6,094 bases of DNA, taken from positions 1 to 6,094 of the forward strand of contig CAZYLK010000263.1 of assembly GCA_964648365.1 (NCBI GenBank), in the 5' to 3' direction. Source of the stretch: SURF-32 sp964648365 (GTDB taxonomy: Bacteria > Planctomycetota > Phycisphaerae > UBA1845). The notes beneath the pieces were generated by a model that worked only from the letters and a program-made list of their open reading frames with translations, did no database searches and was not told where the DNA came from. This document shows, piece by piece, positions 1-5,207 of this stretch; within the stretch, counting starts at the first letter, position 1; every line of letters begins with the position of its first letter. The position numbers were made by a program, and so were the translations under genes.

Positions 1-8
1 CTCCACGG

Positions 9-31
9 GTGCCACTGCTCTGCGAGCGTTG
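9..31 (+). repeat. Degenerate hairpin repeat, family A, copy 1
   Basis: This copy has the GTGC leader and left arm CACTGCTC (13-20), followed by loop TGC. The right arm GAGCGTTG departs from the perfect complement GAGCAGTG at two positions, so the stem is weakened. It matches the intact copy at 108-130 over its whole left half. It lies in the non-coding stretch upstream of the first oxidoreductase gene. Confidence 0.6.
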
Positions 32-57
32 TCCGGGGGCGGCAGCGGCCTTTCAGG

Positions 58-81
58 CATGCCACGGCTCTGTGAGCCGCC
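58..81 (+). repeat. Hairpin repeat, family A, copy 2 with a compensatory change
   Basis: Left arm CACGGCTC (63-70), loop TGT, right arm GAGCCGCC (74-81). Compared with the intact copy at 112-130, the fourth stem position has changed from T-A to G-C on both sides, so pairing is kept there. The two outermost right-arm bases no longer pair. The paired change suggests that the hairpin itself, and not just the primary sequence, has been maintained. Confidence 0.6.
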
Positions 82-107
82 TCCCCGAGCGTCCGAATCC
101 TCTCGTT

Positions 108-130
108 GTGCCACTGCTCTGTGAGCAGTG
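108..130 (+). repeat. Hairpin repeat, family A, copy 3 (intact)
   Basis: Leader GTGC, then the 19-nt palindrome CACTGCTC-TGT-GAGCAGTG (112-130): a perfect 8-bp stem with a 3-nt loop. The whole 23-nt block is the exact reverse complement of 179-201. It can therefore either fold on itself or pair with that copy. Confidence 0.8.
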
Positions 131-178
131 CCCCGACGTCCGAGGTGTCTCCCTCACAGGCAAACCCGATCTGTATCG

Positions 179-201
179 CACTGCTCACAGAGCAGTGGCA
201 C
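179..201 (-). repeat. Hairpin repeat, family A, copy 4 (inverted, intact)
   Basis: The palindrome CACTGCTC-ACA-GAGCAGTG (179-197) followed by GCAC is the exact 23-nt reverse complement of copy 3, with 48 nt between the two copies. It ends 22 nt before the GTG start at 224. A further GTGGCAC leader (205-211) followed by CCCGTG looks like a truncated extra unit. Position next to a start codon makes a role in the mRNA leader possible, but no ribosome-binding site is visible here. Confidence 0.8.
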
Positions 202-223
202 CAAGTGGCACCCCGTGTAAGCC

Positions 224-1663
224 GTGGACTACGACGCGATCATCATCGGCGCCGGGATGTCGGGGCTGGCGGCCGGGATTCGACTGGCTTACTTCGATAA
301 GCGGGTCTGCATCGTCGAGCGGCACGAGCAGTTCGGCGGGCTGAATTCGTTTTACCGCCTCGACGGCCGGCAGTTCGACGTCGGGCTGCACGCCCTGACC
401 AACTACGTCCCCCCCGGCGTGCGTAACGCCCCGCTGCCCAAACTCTTACGGCAGCTCCGCATCTCGCGCGACGAGTGGGATCTGCACGAGCAGACCTGGT
501 CCGACGTGCGCTTCCCGAACCATCGGCTGCGGTTCAGCAATGACATCTCGCTGCTCACGTCGCAGGTGGCAGAGGTGTTCCCGAATCAGGCGGACAGGTT
601 TGTCAGGCTCGTCGAACTCATCCGCGACTACGACGACGTGGCGCTCGATACGACCTGGCGGTCGGCGAGGGCGTCGCTGGCTGAGTACCTGAGCGACGCG
701 ACGCTGATCGACATGCTGCTGTGCCCGGTGATGTACTACGGCAGCGCCGAGGAGCGGGACATGGACTTCACCCAGTTCGTCACCATGTTCAAGAGCCTGT
801 TCCTCGAAGGCTTCGCCCGCCCCCGCGGCGGCGTGCGGAGCATCATCTCGTCGCTGGTGCGGAAGTACCGCAGCCTGGGAGGCGAGTTTCGGATGAAGTG
901 CGGCGTCTCGCGAATCGAGACGGCCGAAGGGCAGGTCCGAGCGGTCGAACTGGAGACCGCCGAGACGCTGACGGCGCGGATCGTGTTCTCGTGCGCGGGG
1001 TATCACGAGACGATGGCACTTGTGGATTCTTCATGTGGCACCGGTTTTCAACCGGTGGACTCTTCATGTGGCACCGGCTTGCACCCGGTGTCTGCCTCAG
1101 CTTCCCCTCCCGACACCCCCGGCGCTCTGTCCTTCGTCGAATCCATCTGCGTCCTCAACCGCCTGCCGCAGTCGCTGGGCCACGAATCGACCATCACGTT
1201 TTTCAACGACGCCGAGACCCTCGACTACGCCTGCCCCGACGAGCCCGTCGACGTCCGCAGCGGGGTGATCTGCTGCCCGAGCAACTTCGCCGGCCACGAC
1301 GACATGCCCGAGGGCGTCATCCGCTTCACGTCGCTGGCCCGGGCCGACGCATGGGAGCGCTTCGGCGAGGAGGAGTATCGCCGGCAGAAGCAGATCTGGC
1401 ACGAGCGCGTCGTCGAGCGCGTGCTGCGGTACATCCCCGACTTCCGCCCGCACGTCGTCTACACGGACACGTTCACGCCGCGAACAATCCGCCACTTCAC
1501 CGGCCACCTCGGCGGCGCGGTCTACGGCGCCCCGAGAAAGCGCCGCGACGGCCGCACGCCGATCGTAAACCTGTTCATCTGCGGGACAGATCAGGGGTTT
1601 CTGGGTATCATCGGGGCGTGTTTGAGTGGGATCACGGTCGCAAACCTGTATGGTTTGGAATAG
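224..1663 (+). CDS. FAD-dependent oxidoreductase, phytoene dehydrogenase / carotenoid isomerase superfamily
   Basis: The 479-residue product has the standard plan of this superfamily. An N-terminal FAD-binding Rossmann motif GAGMSG (9-14) is followed by acidic E32 ending the second strand, FGGLN (37-41), FDVGLHAL (51-58), a HFTGHLGGAVYG segment (424-435) typical of the isomerase/retinol-saturase branch, and a C-terminal FAD motif around LFICGTDQG (450-458). Members desaturate, isomerise or saturate polyene or isoprenoid chains; the substrate here cannot be read from sequence. The GTG start is well fixed: an in-frame TAA lies six bases upstream and the next ATG is inside the FAD motif. No Shine-Dalgarno sequence is visible. 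Residues 267-289 are two repeat-derived 11-residue units in the linker before SFVESICVLNRLP, an in-frame insertion. The TAG stop lies in a heptamer repeat. A second, diverged family member follows 203 nt downstream on the same strand. Confidence 0.9.
   Translation: MDYDAIIIGAGMSGLAAGIRLAYFDKRVCIVERHEQFGGLNSFYRLDGRQFDVGLHALTNYVPPGVRNAPLPKLLRQLRISRDEWDLHEQTWSDVRFPNHRLRFSNDISLLTSQVAEVFPNQADRFVRLVELIRDYDDVALDTTWRSARASLAEYLSDATLIDMLLCPVMYYGSAEERDMDFTQFVTMFKSLFLEGFARPRGGVRSIISSLVRKYRSLGGEFRMKCGVSRIETAEGQVRAVELETAETLTARIVFSCAGYHETMALVDSSCGTGFQPVDSSCGTGLHPVSASASPPDTPGALSFVESICVLNRLPQSLGHESTITFFNDAETLDYACPDEPVDVRSGVICCPSNFAGHDDMPEGVIRFTSLARADAWERFGEEEYRRQKQIWHERVVERVLRYIPDFRPHVVYTDTFTPRTIRHFTGHLGGAVYGAPRKRRDGRTPIVNLFICGTDQGFLGIIGACLSGITVANLYGLE
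1024..1089 (+). repeat. Two tandem 33-nt hairpin-repeat units (family B) inserted in frame in a coding sequence
   Basis: Unit 1 (1024-1056) and unit 2 (1057-1089) agree at 29 of 33 positions. Unit 1 holds the palindrome CACCGGTT-TTC-AACCGGTG (1039-1057), a perfect 8-bp stem with a 3-nt loop. Unit 2 holds a copy (1072-1090) with one mismatched pair. Because 33 is a multiple of three, the host gene stays open and reads VDSSCGTGFQP then VDSSCGTGLHP. Related copies occur outside coding sequence at 5004-5059. Confidence 0.85.
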
Positions 1664-1693
1664 CGGATGTCGAATAGCGAATAACGAATGAAG
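1658..1693 (+). repeat. Heptamer tandem repeat (GAATAGC type) overlapping the stop codon; left arm of a long inverted repeat
   Basis: A run of 7-nt units (GAATAGC, GGATGTC, GAATAGC, GAATAAC, GAATGAA) starts three bases before the TAG stop of the first oxidoreductase gene and supplies that stop. The 36-nt block is complementary to 1803-1838 at 34 of 36 positions, including 23 consecutive perfect pairs, with a 109-nt loop. Transcribed RNA could form a very long stem here. It also matches 3323-3358 as a direct repeat at 31 of 36 positions. Confidence 0.8.
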
Positions 1694-1763
1694 AAAAAGA
1701 CGGCGACATCAACTCGACTCCGAGGTAGCAGCTTCGACGCAAGGGGATACCGTCCTCCCTCTG

Positions 1764-1864
1764 CATTCGCCATTCGCCATTCGACATTCGACATTCTCCG
1801 CTCTTCATTCGTTATTCGCTATTCGCCATTCGCTATTCTCCGCTGTTCGCCATTCGCTGTTCTT
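1764..1864 (-). repeat. Heptamer tandem repeat array, reverse orientation (CATTCGC/TATTCGC)
   Basis: From 1764 to 1847 the sequence keeps an exact 7-nt phase: CATTCGC twice, CATTCGA twice, CATTCTC, CGCTCTT, CATTCGT, TATTCGC twice, CATTCGC, TATTCTC, CGCTGTT. A 3-nt slip follows, then CATTCGC and TGTTCTT. The array ends two bases before the ATG of the second oxidoreductase gene, so it makes up that gene's leader. Positions 1694-1763, between this array and the forward block, contain nothing I recognise. The array is a conventional 7-bp tandem repeat with no unique spacers, so it is not CRISPR. Confidence 0.85.
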
Positions 1865-1866
1865 CC

Positions 1867-3342
1867 ATGATTGCCGACAACACCAAACTCCAGCGCCGCC
1901 CCAACCGCCTCGACGGTTGCAGCGACTACTACGACGTCATCGTCATCGGCAGCGGCCTCGCCGGGCTGACAGCGGCCAACTGCCTGGCTAAGTGCAACCG
2001 CAGCGTGCTGCTGGTCGAGCAGCATTACAATTTCGGGGGTATGGCCACCTGGTTCCGACGGCCGGGCGGGTACATCTTTGACATCTCGCTGCACGGTTTT
2101 CCGATTGGCATGATCAAAAGCTGCAAGCGCTACTGGACGCGCGAGATCGCCGACTCCATCCGCCAGCTCAAGGGCATCCGCTTCGACAATCCGCAGTTTC
2201 AACTCGACACGACGTTCGACCGCGAGGACTTCACCCGGATTCTGATCGAACGCTTCGGCGTCGCCGCGGAAACGGTGCAGCGCTTCTTCGACACCGTCCG
2301 TAAGATGGATTTCTACGACGACCAGTCGATGACGACGCGCGAGCTGTTTCAGCAGTTCTTCCCCGACCGCCAGGACGTCTGGCGACTGCTGATGGAGCCG
2401 ATCGCCTACGCCAACGGCTCGACGCTCGACGACCCGGCCATCACCTACGGCATCGTTTTTTCCAACTTCATGAGCAAGGGCGTCTACATTTTCAGCGGCG
2501 GCACCGACAAGCTCATCAACGAGATGAAGGAGGAACTGAAACGCAACGGTGTCGATCTGCGGCGGCAGGTGGAAGTGGACGAAATTCTCATCGACGGCGG
2601 CCGGGCGGTCGGCGTGGTAGCCAACGGGCGGCGCATCCGGTGCGGTGCGGTGCTCTCCAACGCCAATCTCAAGACCACCATCGAAAAGATGGTCGGTCCC
2701 GACAAGCTCGATCCCCAGTTTCTTGATCAGGCCCGGGCCGTCCGGCTCAATAACAGCAGTTGCCAGGTCTACATGGGGATCCGCCCCGGCGAGACCATCC
2801 CGTACGTCGGCGATCTGATCTTCACGTCCGTCCATCCCGTCTTCGATTCCGACGCCCTGTGCAGCAAGAACATCACCAGCCGCACGTTTTCGATCTATTA
2901 CCCGGACATGCGGCCGGAACTGAACCGCTACGCCGTCGTCTCATCCACGAACGCCAATTATCACGACTGGGCCGGCCTGTCGCGCGAGCAATACGAACAC
3001 GACAAGCAGGAGATGATCGAATCCACGCTGACGGGCCTGGAAAAGTACATCCCCAACTGCCGCGACATCATCGACCACGTCGAAGCCGCCACCCCCGCGA
3101 CCTTCGAGCACTACACCCAGCAGGCCGCCGGCGCGACCTTCGGCACAAAGTTCGAGGGCCTGCAAGTCAGCATGGACCTGCCCAAACAAGTCCCCGGCCT
3201 CTTCCACGCCGGCTCGGTCGGCATCATCATGTCCGGCTGGCTGGGAGCGATTAACTACGGGGTGATTGTCTCCAACGAGGTGGACAGTTATCTGCTATCT
3301 GAGACGACTGCGAGGGCGGAAGGAATAGCGAATGGCGAATAG
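1867..3342 (+). CDS. FAD-dependent oxidoreductase, second phytoene dehydrogenase-like paralog
   Basis: The 491-residue product belongs to the same flavoprotein superfamily as its upstream neighbour but is clearly diverged. Visible elements are a 22-residue N-terminal lead-in, the Rossmann motif GSGLAG (28-33), E51, FGGMA (56-60), FDISLHGF (71-78), the strand VLSNANLKTT, the segment EHYTQQAAGATFG (414-426), and a C-terminal FAD motif from GLFHAGSVG (444-452) through SGWLGAINYGV. A role in converting a polyene or isoprenoid chain is likely; desaturase, isomerase and saturase cannot be told apart. ATG 1867 is the only credible start: no in-frame start lies in the array upstream or before the FAD motif downstream. 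No Shine-Dalgarno sequence is visible, because the leader is pyrimidine-rich repeat. The last residues (GIANGE) and the TAG stop come from the heptamer array. Co-transcription with the upstream gene is plausible but crosses a large potential hairpin. Confidence 0.9.
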   Translation: MIADNTKLQRRPNRLDGCSDYYDVIVIGSGLAGLTAANCLAKCNRSVLLVEQHYNFGGMATWFRRPGGYIFDISLHGFPIGMIKSCKRYWTREIADSIRQLKGIRFDNPQFQLDTTFDREDFTRILIERFGVAAETVQRFFDTVRKMDFYDDQSMTTRELFQQFFPDRQDVWRLLMEPIAYANGSTLDDPAITYGIVFSNFMSKGVYIFSGGTDKLINEMKEELKRNGVDLRRQVEVDEILIDGGRAVGVVANGRRIRCGAVLSNANLKTTIEKMVGPDKLDPQFLDQARAVRLNNSSCQVYMGIRPGETIPYVGDLIFTSVHPVFDSDALCSKNITSRTFSIYYPDMRPELNRYAVVSSTNANYHDWAGLSREQYEHDKQEMIESTLTGLEKYIPNCRDIIDHVEAATPATFEHYTQQAAGATFGTKFEGLQVSMDLPKQVPGLFHAGSVGIIMSGWLGAINYGVIVSNEVDSYLLSETTARAEGIANGE

Positions 3343-3444
3343 CGAATTACGAATGGCGGACGCGGAAATGTCGAATGTCGAATGAAGAGAGGACGGACGC
3401 AGAATGCAGTATTGTCGAGTGCTGAATGGCGAACGTCGAACGTG
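3323..3444 (+). repeat. Heptamer tandem repeat array, forward orientation, overlapping the stop codon
   Basis: Phased units GAATAGC, GAATGGC, GAATAGC, GAATTAC, GAATGGC (3323-3357) are followed by decayed units, including GAATGTC (3373-3379), GAATGGC (3424-3430), GAACGTC and GAACGTG (3431-3444). The TAG stop (3340-3342) of the second oxidoreductase lies in the third unit. Positions 3323-3350 are the reverse complement of 1811-1838 at 27 of 28 positions, so the gene is bracketed by inverted copies. Confidence 0.85.
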
Positions 3445-3484
3445 GCTATTGATCTGTTGCTGAGGCGTTCGTCGTTCGGGGTGG

Positions 3485-3508
3485 CACGGTCTCGTCTTCG
3501 AGGCCGTG
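3485..3508 (+). repeat. Hairpin repeat, family D
   Basis: Arms CACGGTCTCG (3485-3494) and CGAGGCCGTG (3499-3508) pair over 10 bp with one G-U and enclose the loop TCTT. The unit is preceded by GTGG, so it carries the same GTGGCAC leader as the copies at 1035-1041 and 5037-5043. No T-tract follows, so it is not a standard intrinsic terminator. Confidence 0.7.
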
Positions 3509-3541
3509 GCGTCGCCGTGGGTTTCGCTGCCTTCCCCGAGG

Positions 3542-3649
3542 ATGCCGCCTCACCAATTCAGATGTTGCGCCTACGATCTGATCGGCAACACCACCGGCGT
3601 ATGTCTGGAGTGCGGGAACCCGACCCGGCATCCGCTGCTGCAACGGTAG
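3542..3649 (+). pseudogene. Short zinc-ribbon-like reading frame, probably degenerate (35 codons)
   Basis: ATG 3542 to TAG 3647-3649 reads as a 35-residue peptide whose middle is CCAYDLIGNTTGVCLECG. This closely resembles the CxxCGYDL...CPECG zinc-ribbon knuckle common in small and membrane proteins of planctomycetes (family knowledge from memory). The second knuckle, CLEC (21-24), is intact. In the first, the position expected to be cysteine is F6, and the pair appears as adjacent C8-C9 followed by alanine where glycine is usual. The frame is open back to 3464 without a better start, and no Shine-Dalgarno sequence is visible. It could be a functional micro-protein, or the remnant of a longer protein whose remainder was lost to repeat insertion. 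The codon pattern alone cannot decide. Confidence 0.4.
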
Positions 3650-4027
3650 CCCCAGCCGCGCGCCGAGCCGAGCCTGCGCGACATCCCGGTCGCCTGCTCG
3701 CCCGTGTCTCGGAGCCGTAATGAGGGCGGTTCGGTTCGACCCGCGGCGCGGACCGGCGTCACCCAACGAGCTGCGATGCCCGATAAAACATGACTGTGAT
3801 GGACGCATTCCAGGCCGGTGGACGACGCCGGGGGCGGATTGCTACCATCCGGCACGGCGCGATGCGCACAGGGGGTTTCCTGCCTGCGGGTGCGCCGCGG
3901 CGGGTGAGATCCGTGCGTGGGGTGATTCTTGCAGGGGCAAGACGAGGGGAGCGGTTCAGACATTGTGATCTCAACGAGAGGGGTCCACGCCGGTCCGGTC
4001 GTGCCCGGCGGAGGGCTCCCGCCTGAT
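3650..4027. other. Intergenic stretch with no supported gene
   Basis: I see no convincing gene here. Overlapping reading frames exist on both strands, as expected at this GC content, but they show no domain, signal peptide or ribosome-binding site. Small imperfect inverted repeats occur, for example CTTGC/GCAAG at 3928/3937-3941 and GGCGG/CCGCC at 4007-4023, just before the ribosome-binding site of the next gene. The promoter of the DNRLRE gene should be in this stretch, but I cannot pick out a reliable -35/-10 pair. Confidence 0.5.
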
Positions 4028-4037
4028 GGGAGAGGGA
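4028..4037 (+). promoter_or_regulatory. Purine-rich ribosome-binding site that fixes the start at 4043
   Basis: GGGAGAGGGA lies five bases before ATG 4043, a normal Shine-Dalgarno spacing. It is the only clear one among the complete genes in the window. It supports ATG 4043 over the in-frame TTG at 3929, which would put 38 unconvincing residues in front of a good signal peptide. Confidence 0.7.
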
Positions 4038-4042
4038 AGTCG

Positions 4043-4978
4043 ATGAAGATTGCAGCATTGGCGGCCGCCGTTTGCGCGGCCGCGGCGTCAGCCGCGATGG
4101 CGGATCAGGTCATTCTTGGCTCGGCGCAGGACAACACGCTTTATGAAAGCCGCGACGGCCTGTTGAGCAACGGCGCCGGCGAGTGGATGTTCGCCGGGCG
4201 GACCGAGGCCCTGGGCGGCGGACTGATCCGTCGGGCCGTCATCGCGTTCGACGTGGCCGAGGCCATCCCGCCCGGCTCGACGATCACCCGCGTCGAGTTG
4301 ACGCTCAACATGTCGCGTTCGATCACCGGCCCCGCGGACATCTTCCTGCACCGCGTTCTCAACGCCTGGGGCGAGGGCAAGTCGGACGCCCCCGGGCAGG
4401 AAGGCGGCGGCGCCCCGGCGGAGCGAAACGACGCGACGTGGAAGCACACGCACTTCGACACCGGCGTGTGGGACGGTCTCGGTGGTGACTTCATCGATCT
4501 TGTCAGCGCGGTCGAATCCGTCGCCGGGCTGGGTTTCTACACATGGGAATCCACGCCGGAACTGGTCGCCGACGTTCAGGGCTGGGTCGACAATCCCGGC
4601 ACCGACTTCGGCTGGCTGCTGTTCGGCGACGAGGACTTCCTCGGCAGCGCCAAGCGATTTGACACCAAGGACAACCTCATCGAGGAGAACCGGCCGCGCC
4701 TGCTGGTCGAGTTCGAGCCAGGCCCCTGCACCGGCGACGAGAAGCTGAAGGCAAGCTGCAAGTTCAAGGATGGCAAGGGCGGCAAGATCAAGGCGAAGGT
4801 CTCGAAGGGTCTTGACGACGCCTCGGTCACGTTCCGACTCGACGGCGACCCGGACACGGACATCGTGAAGGTTATTCGTAACGGCAAGGCCAAAGCAAAG
4901 TTCAAGGGTGCGTCCGGCGGCGATCACACCGTATCGCTCGTCGAATGCGGCGACAGCGCCGAGACCGTCTGCGATTGA
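4043..4978 (+). CDS. Secreted DNRLRE-domain protein with lysine- and cysteine-containing tail
   Basis: The 311-residue product starts with a classic signal peptide (MK, then an alanine-rich core, cleavage predicted after AMA at residue 20), so it should be exported. Residues 21-226 match the DNRLRE domain: DNTLYE (30-35), LSNGAGEWMFAGRT, RRAVIAFDVAEAIPPGSTI, LHRVLNAWGEG, DATWKHTHFDT, WESTPELVADVQGWVDNP, FGWLLFG and RPRLLVEFE. DNRLRE modules are all-beta domains of surface or secreted proteins; a precise function is not established to my knowledge. The last 85 residues (227-311) form a separate segment with 14 lysines and all four cysteines of the mature protein (229, 239, 302, 310), perhaps a small disulfide-linked beta domain. 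No PEP-CTERM, LPXTG or type IX sorting signal is visible. It appears to be transcribed alone, converging on the membrane-protein gene downstream. Confidence 0.88.
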   Translation: MKIAALAAAVCAAAASAAMADQVILGSAQDNTLYESRDGLLSNGAGEWMFAGRTEALGGGLIRRAVIAFDVAEAIPPGSTITRVELTLNMSRSITGPADIFLHRVLNAWGEGKSDAPGQEGGGAPAERNDATWKHTHFDTGVWDGLGGDFIDLVSAVESVAGLGFYTWESTPELVADVQGWVDNPGTDFGWLLFGDEDFLGSAKRFDTKDNLIEENRPRLLVEFEPGPCTGDEKLKASCKFKDGKGGKIKAKVSKGLDDASVTFRLDGDPDTDIVKVIRNGKAKAKFKGASGGDHTVSLVECGDSAETVCD

Positions 4979-5003
4979 GTCGCGGAAGCGCGAGCCGCTC
5001 CAA

Positions 5004-5059
5004 TGTGGCATCGGTTTCCAACCGGTGTCGTCCGGTGTGGCACCAGTTTGCAACCTGTT
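5004..5059 (+). repeat. Two hairpin-repeat units, family B, intergenic
   Basis: Unit 1 (5004-5027) has CATCGGTT, loop TCC and AACCGGTG, an 8-bp stem with one G-U. Unit 2 (5036-5059) begins TGTGGCACCAGTT but its right arm AACCTGTT leaves three stem positions unpaired. The unit spacing is 32 nt, against 33 nt for the copies at 1024-1089 inside the coding sequence. The repeat begins 25 nt after the stop of the DNRLRE gene. Confidence 0.8.
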
Positions 5060-5123
5060 CTGCGGTGACGTGTCGGCTTCCAGCAGGTTCCAGCCGGATC
5101 GTACGCCCCTGTTGCCTGCCCCC

Positions 5124-5145
5124 GGGCTCGCCAGGGTGGCAGCCC
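5124..5145 (+). repeat. Hairpin with 3-nt loop, family E
   Basis: GGGCTCGCCA (5124-5133) pairs with TGGCAGCCC (5137-5145) around loop GGG, giving nine base pairs with a single-base bulge at C5129. There is only one copy in the window, so calling it a repeat rests on its resemblance to the neighbouring hairpins in stem length and loop size. It could contribute to transcription termination between the convergent genes, but no T-tract is present. Confidence 0.5.
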
Positions 5146-5188
5146 CAGGGCGAAGGGACCTTCCCGATCGTGGCCTGCAAATGAACCG

Positions 5189-5207
5189 ACTTGCACGGCG
5201 TGCAAGT
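5189..5207. repeat. Perfect hairpin, family C
   Basis: ACTTGCAC, loop GGC, GTGCAAGT: a perfect 8-bp stem with a 3-nt loop, the same geometry as families A and B but unrelated in sequence. It sits 50 nt beyond the stop codon of the minus-strand gene at 5257 and 211 nt after the stop of the DNRLRE gene, so it could be in the 3' end of either transcript. Confidence 0.65.

Noticed and set aside
446..1006. 186-codon minus-strand open frame
   Set aside because: It is antisense to the first oxidoreductase, rich in Arg, Pro and His as expected from the complement of GC-biased codons, and has no domain.
721..1677. 318-codon plus-strand open frame in another phase
   Set aside because: It overlaps the oxidoreductase gene in the same direction and is mostly Arg/Pro low complexity. 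The other frame carries both FAD motifs.
1764..1864. Possible CRISPR array
   Set aside because: The unit is 7 nt and contiguous, with no unique spacers, and no cas gene is in the window.
1591..1870. Short open frames on both strands across the heptamer arrays
   Set aside because: Their peptides (such as SNVEWRMANAEG or FAIRHSTFDI) are translations of the 7-nt repeat in rotating frames, a known source of false proteins.
1819..2835. 338-codon minus-strand open frame
   Set aside because: It is antisense to the second oxidoreductase and its end is translated heptamer repeat. No recognisable domain.
3929..4042. Upstream TTG start for the DNRLRE gene
   Set aside because: It would place 38 non-hydrophobic residues before a well-formed signal peptide, and a good ribosome-binding site precedes ATG 4043.
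3382..4058. Several 80-130 codon open frames on both strands between the second and third genes
   Set aside because: They overlap each other, lack ribosome-binding sites and domains, and are expected by chance at this GC content.
4981..5000. Intrinsic terminator right after the DNRLRE stop
   Set aside because: Only a 4-bp GCGG/CCGC stem with a 9-nt loop can form, and no T-tract follows.
4088..5053. 321-codon minus-strand open frame
   Set aside because: It is antisense to the DNRLRE gene, whose signal peptide, ribosome-binding site and domain are convincing. Its N-terminus is translated hairpin repeat.
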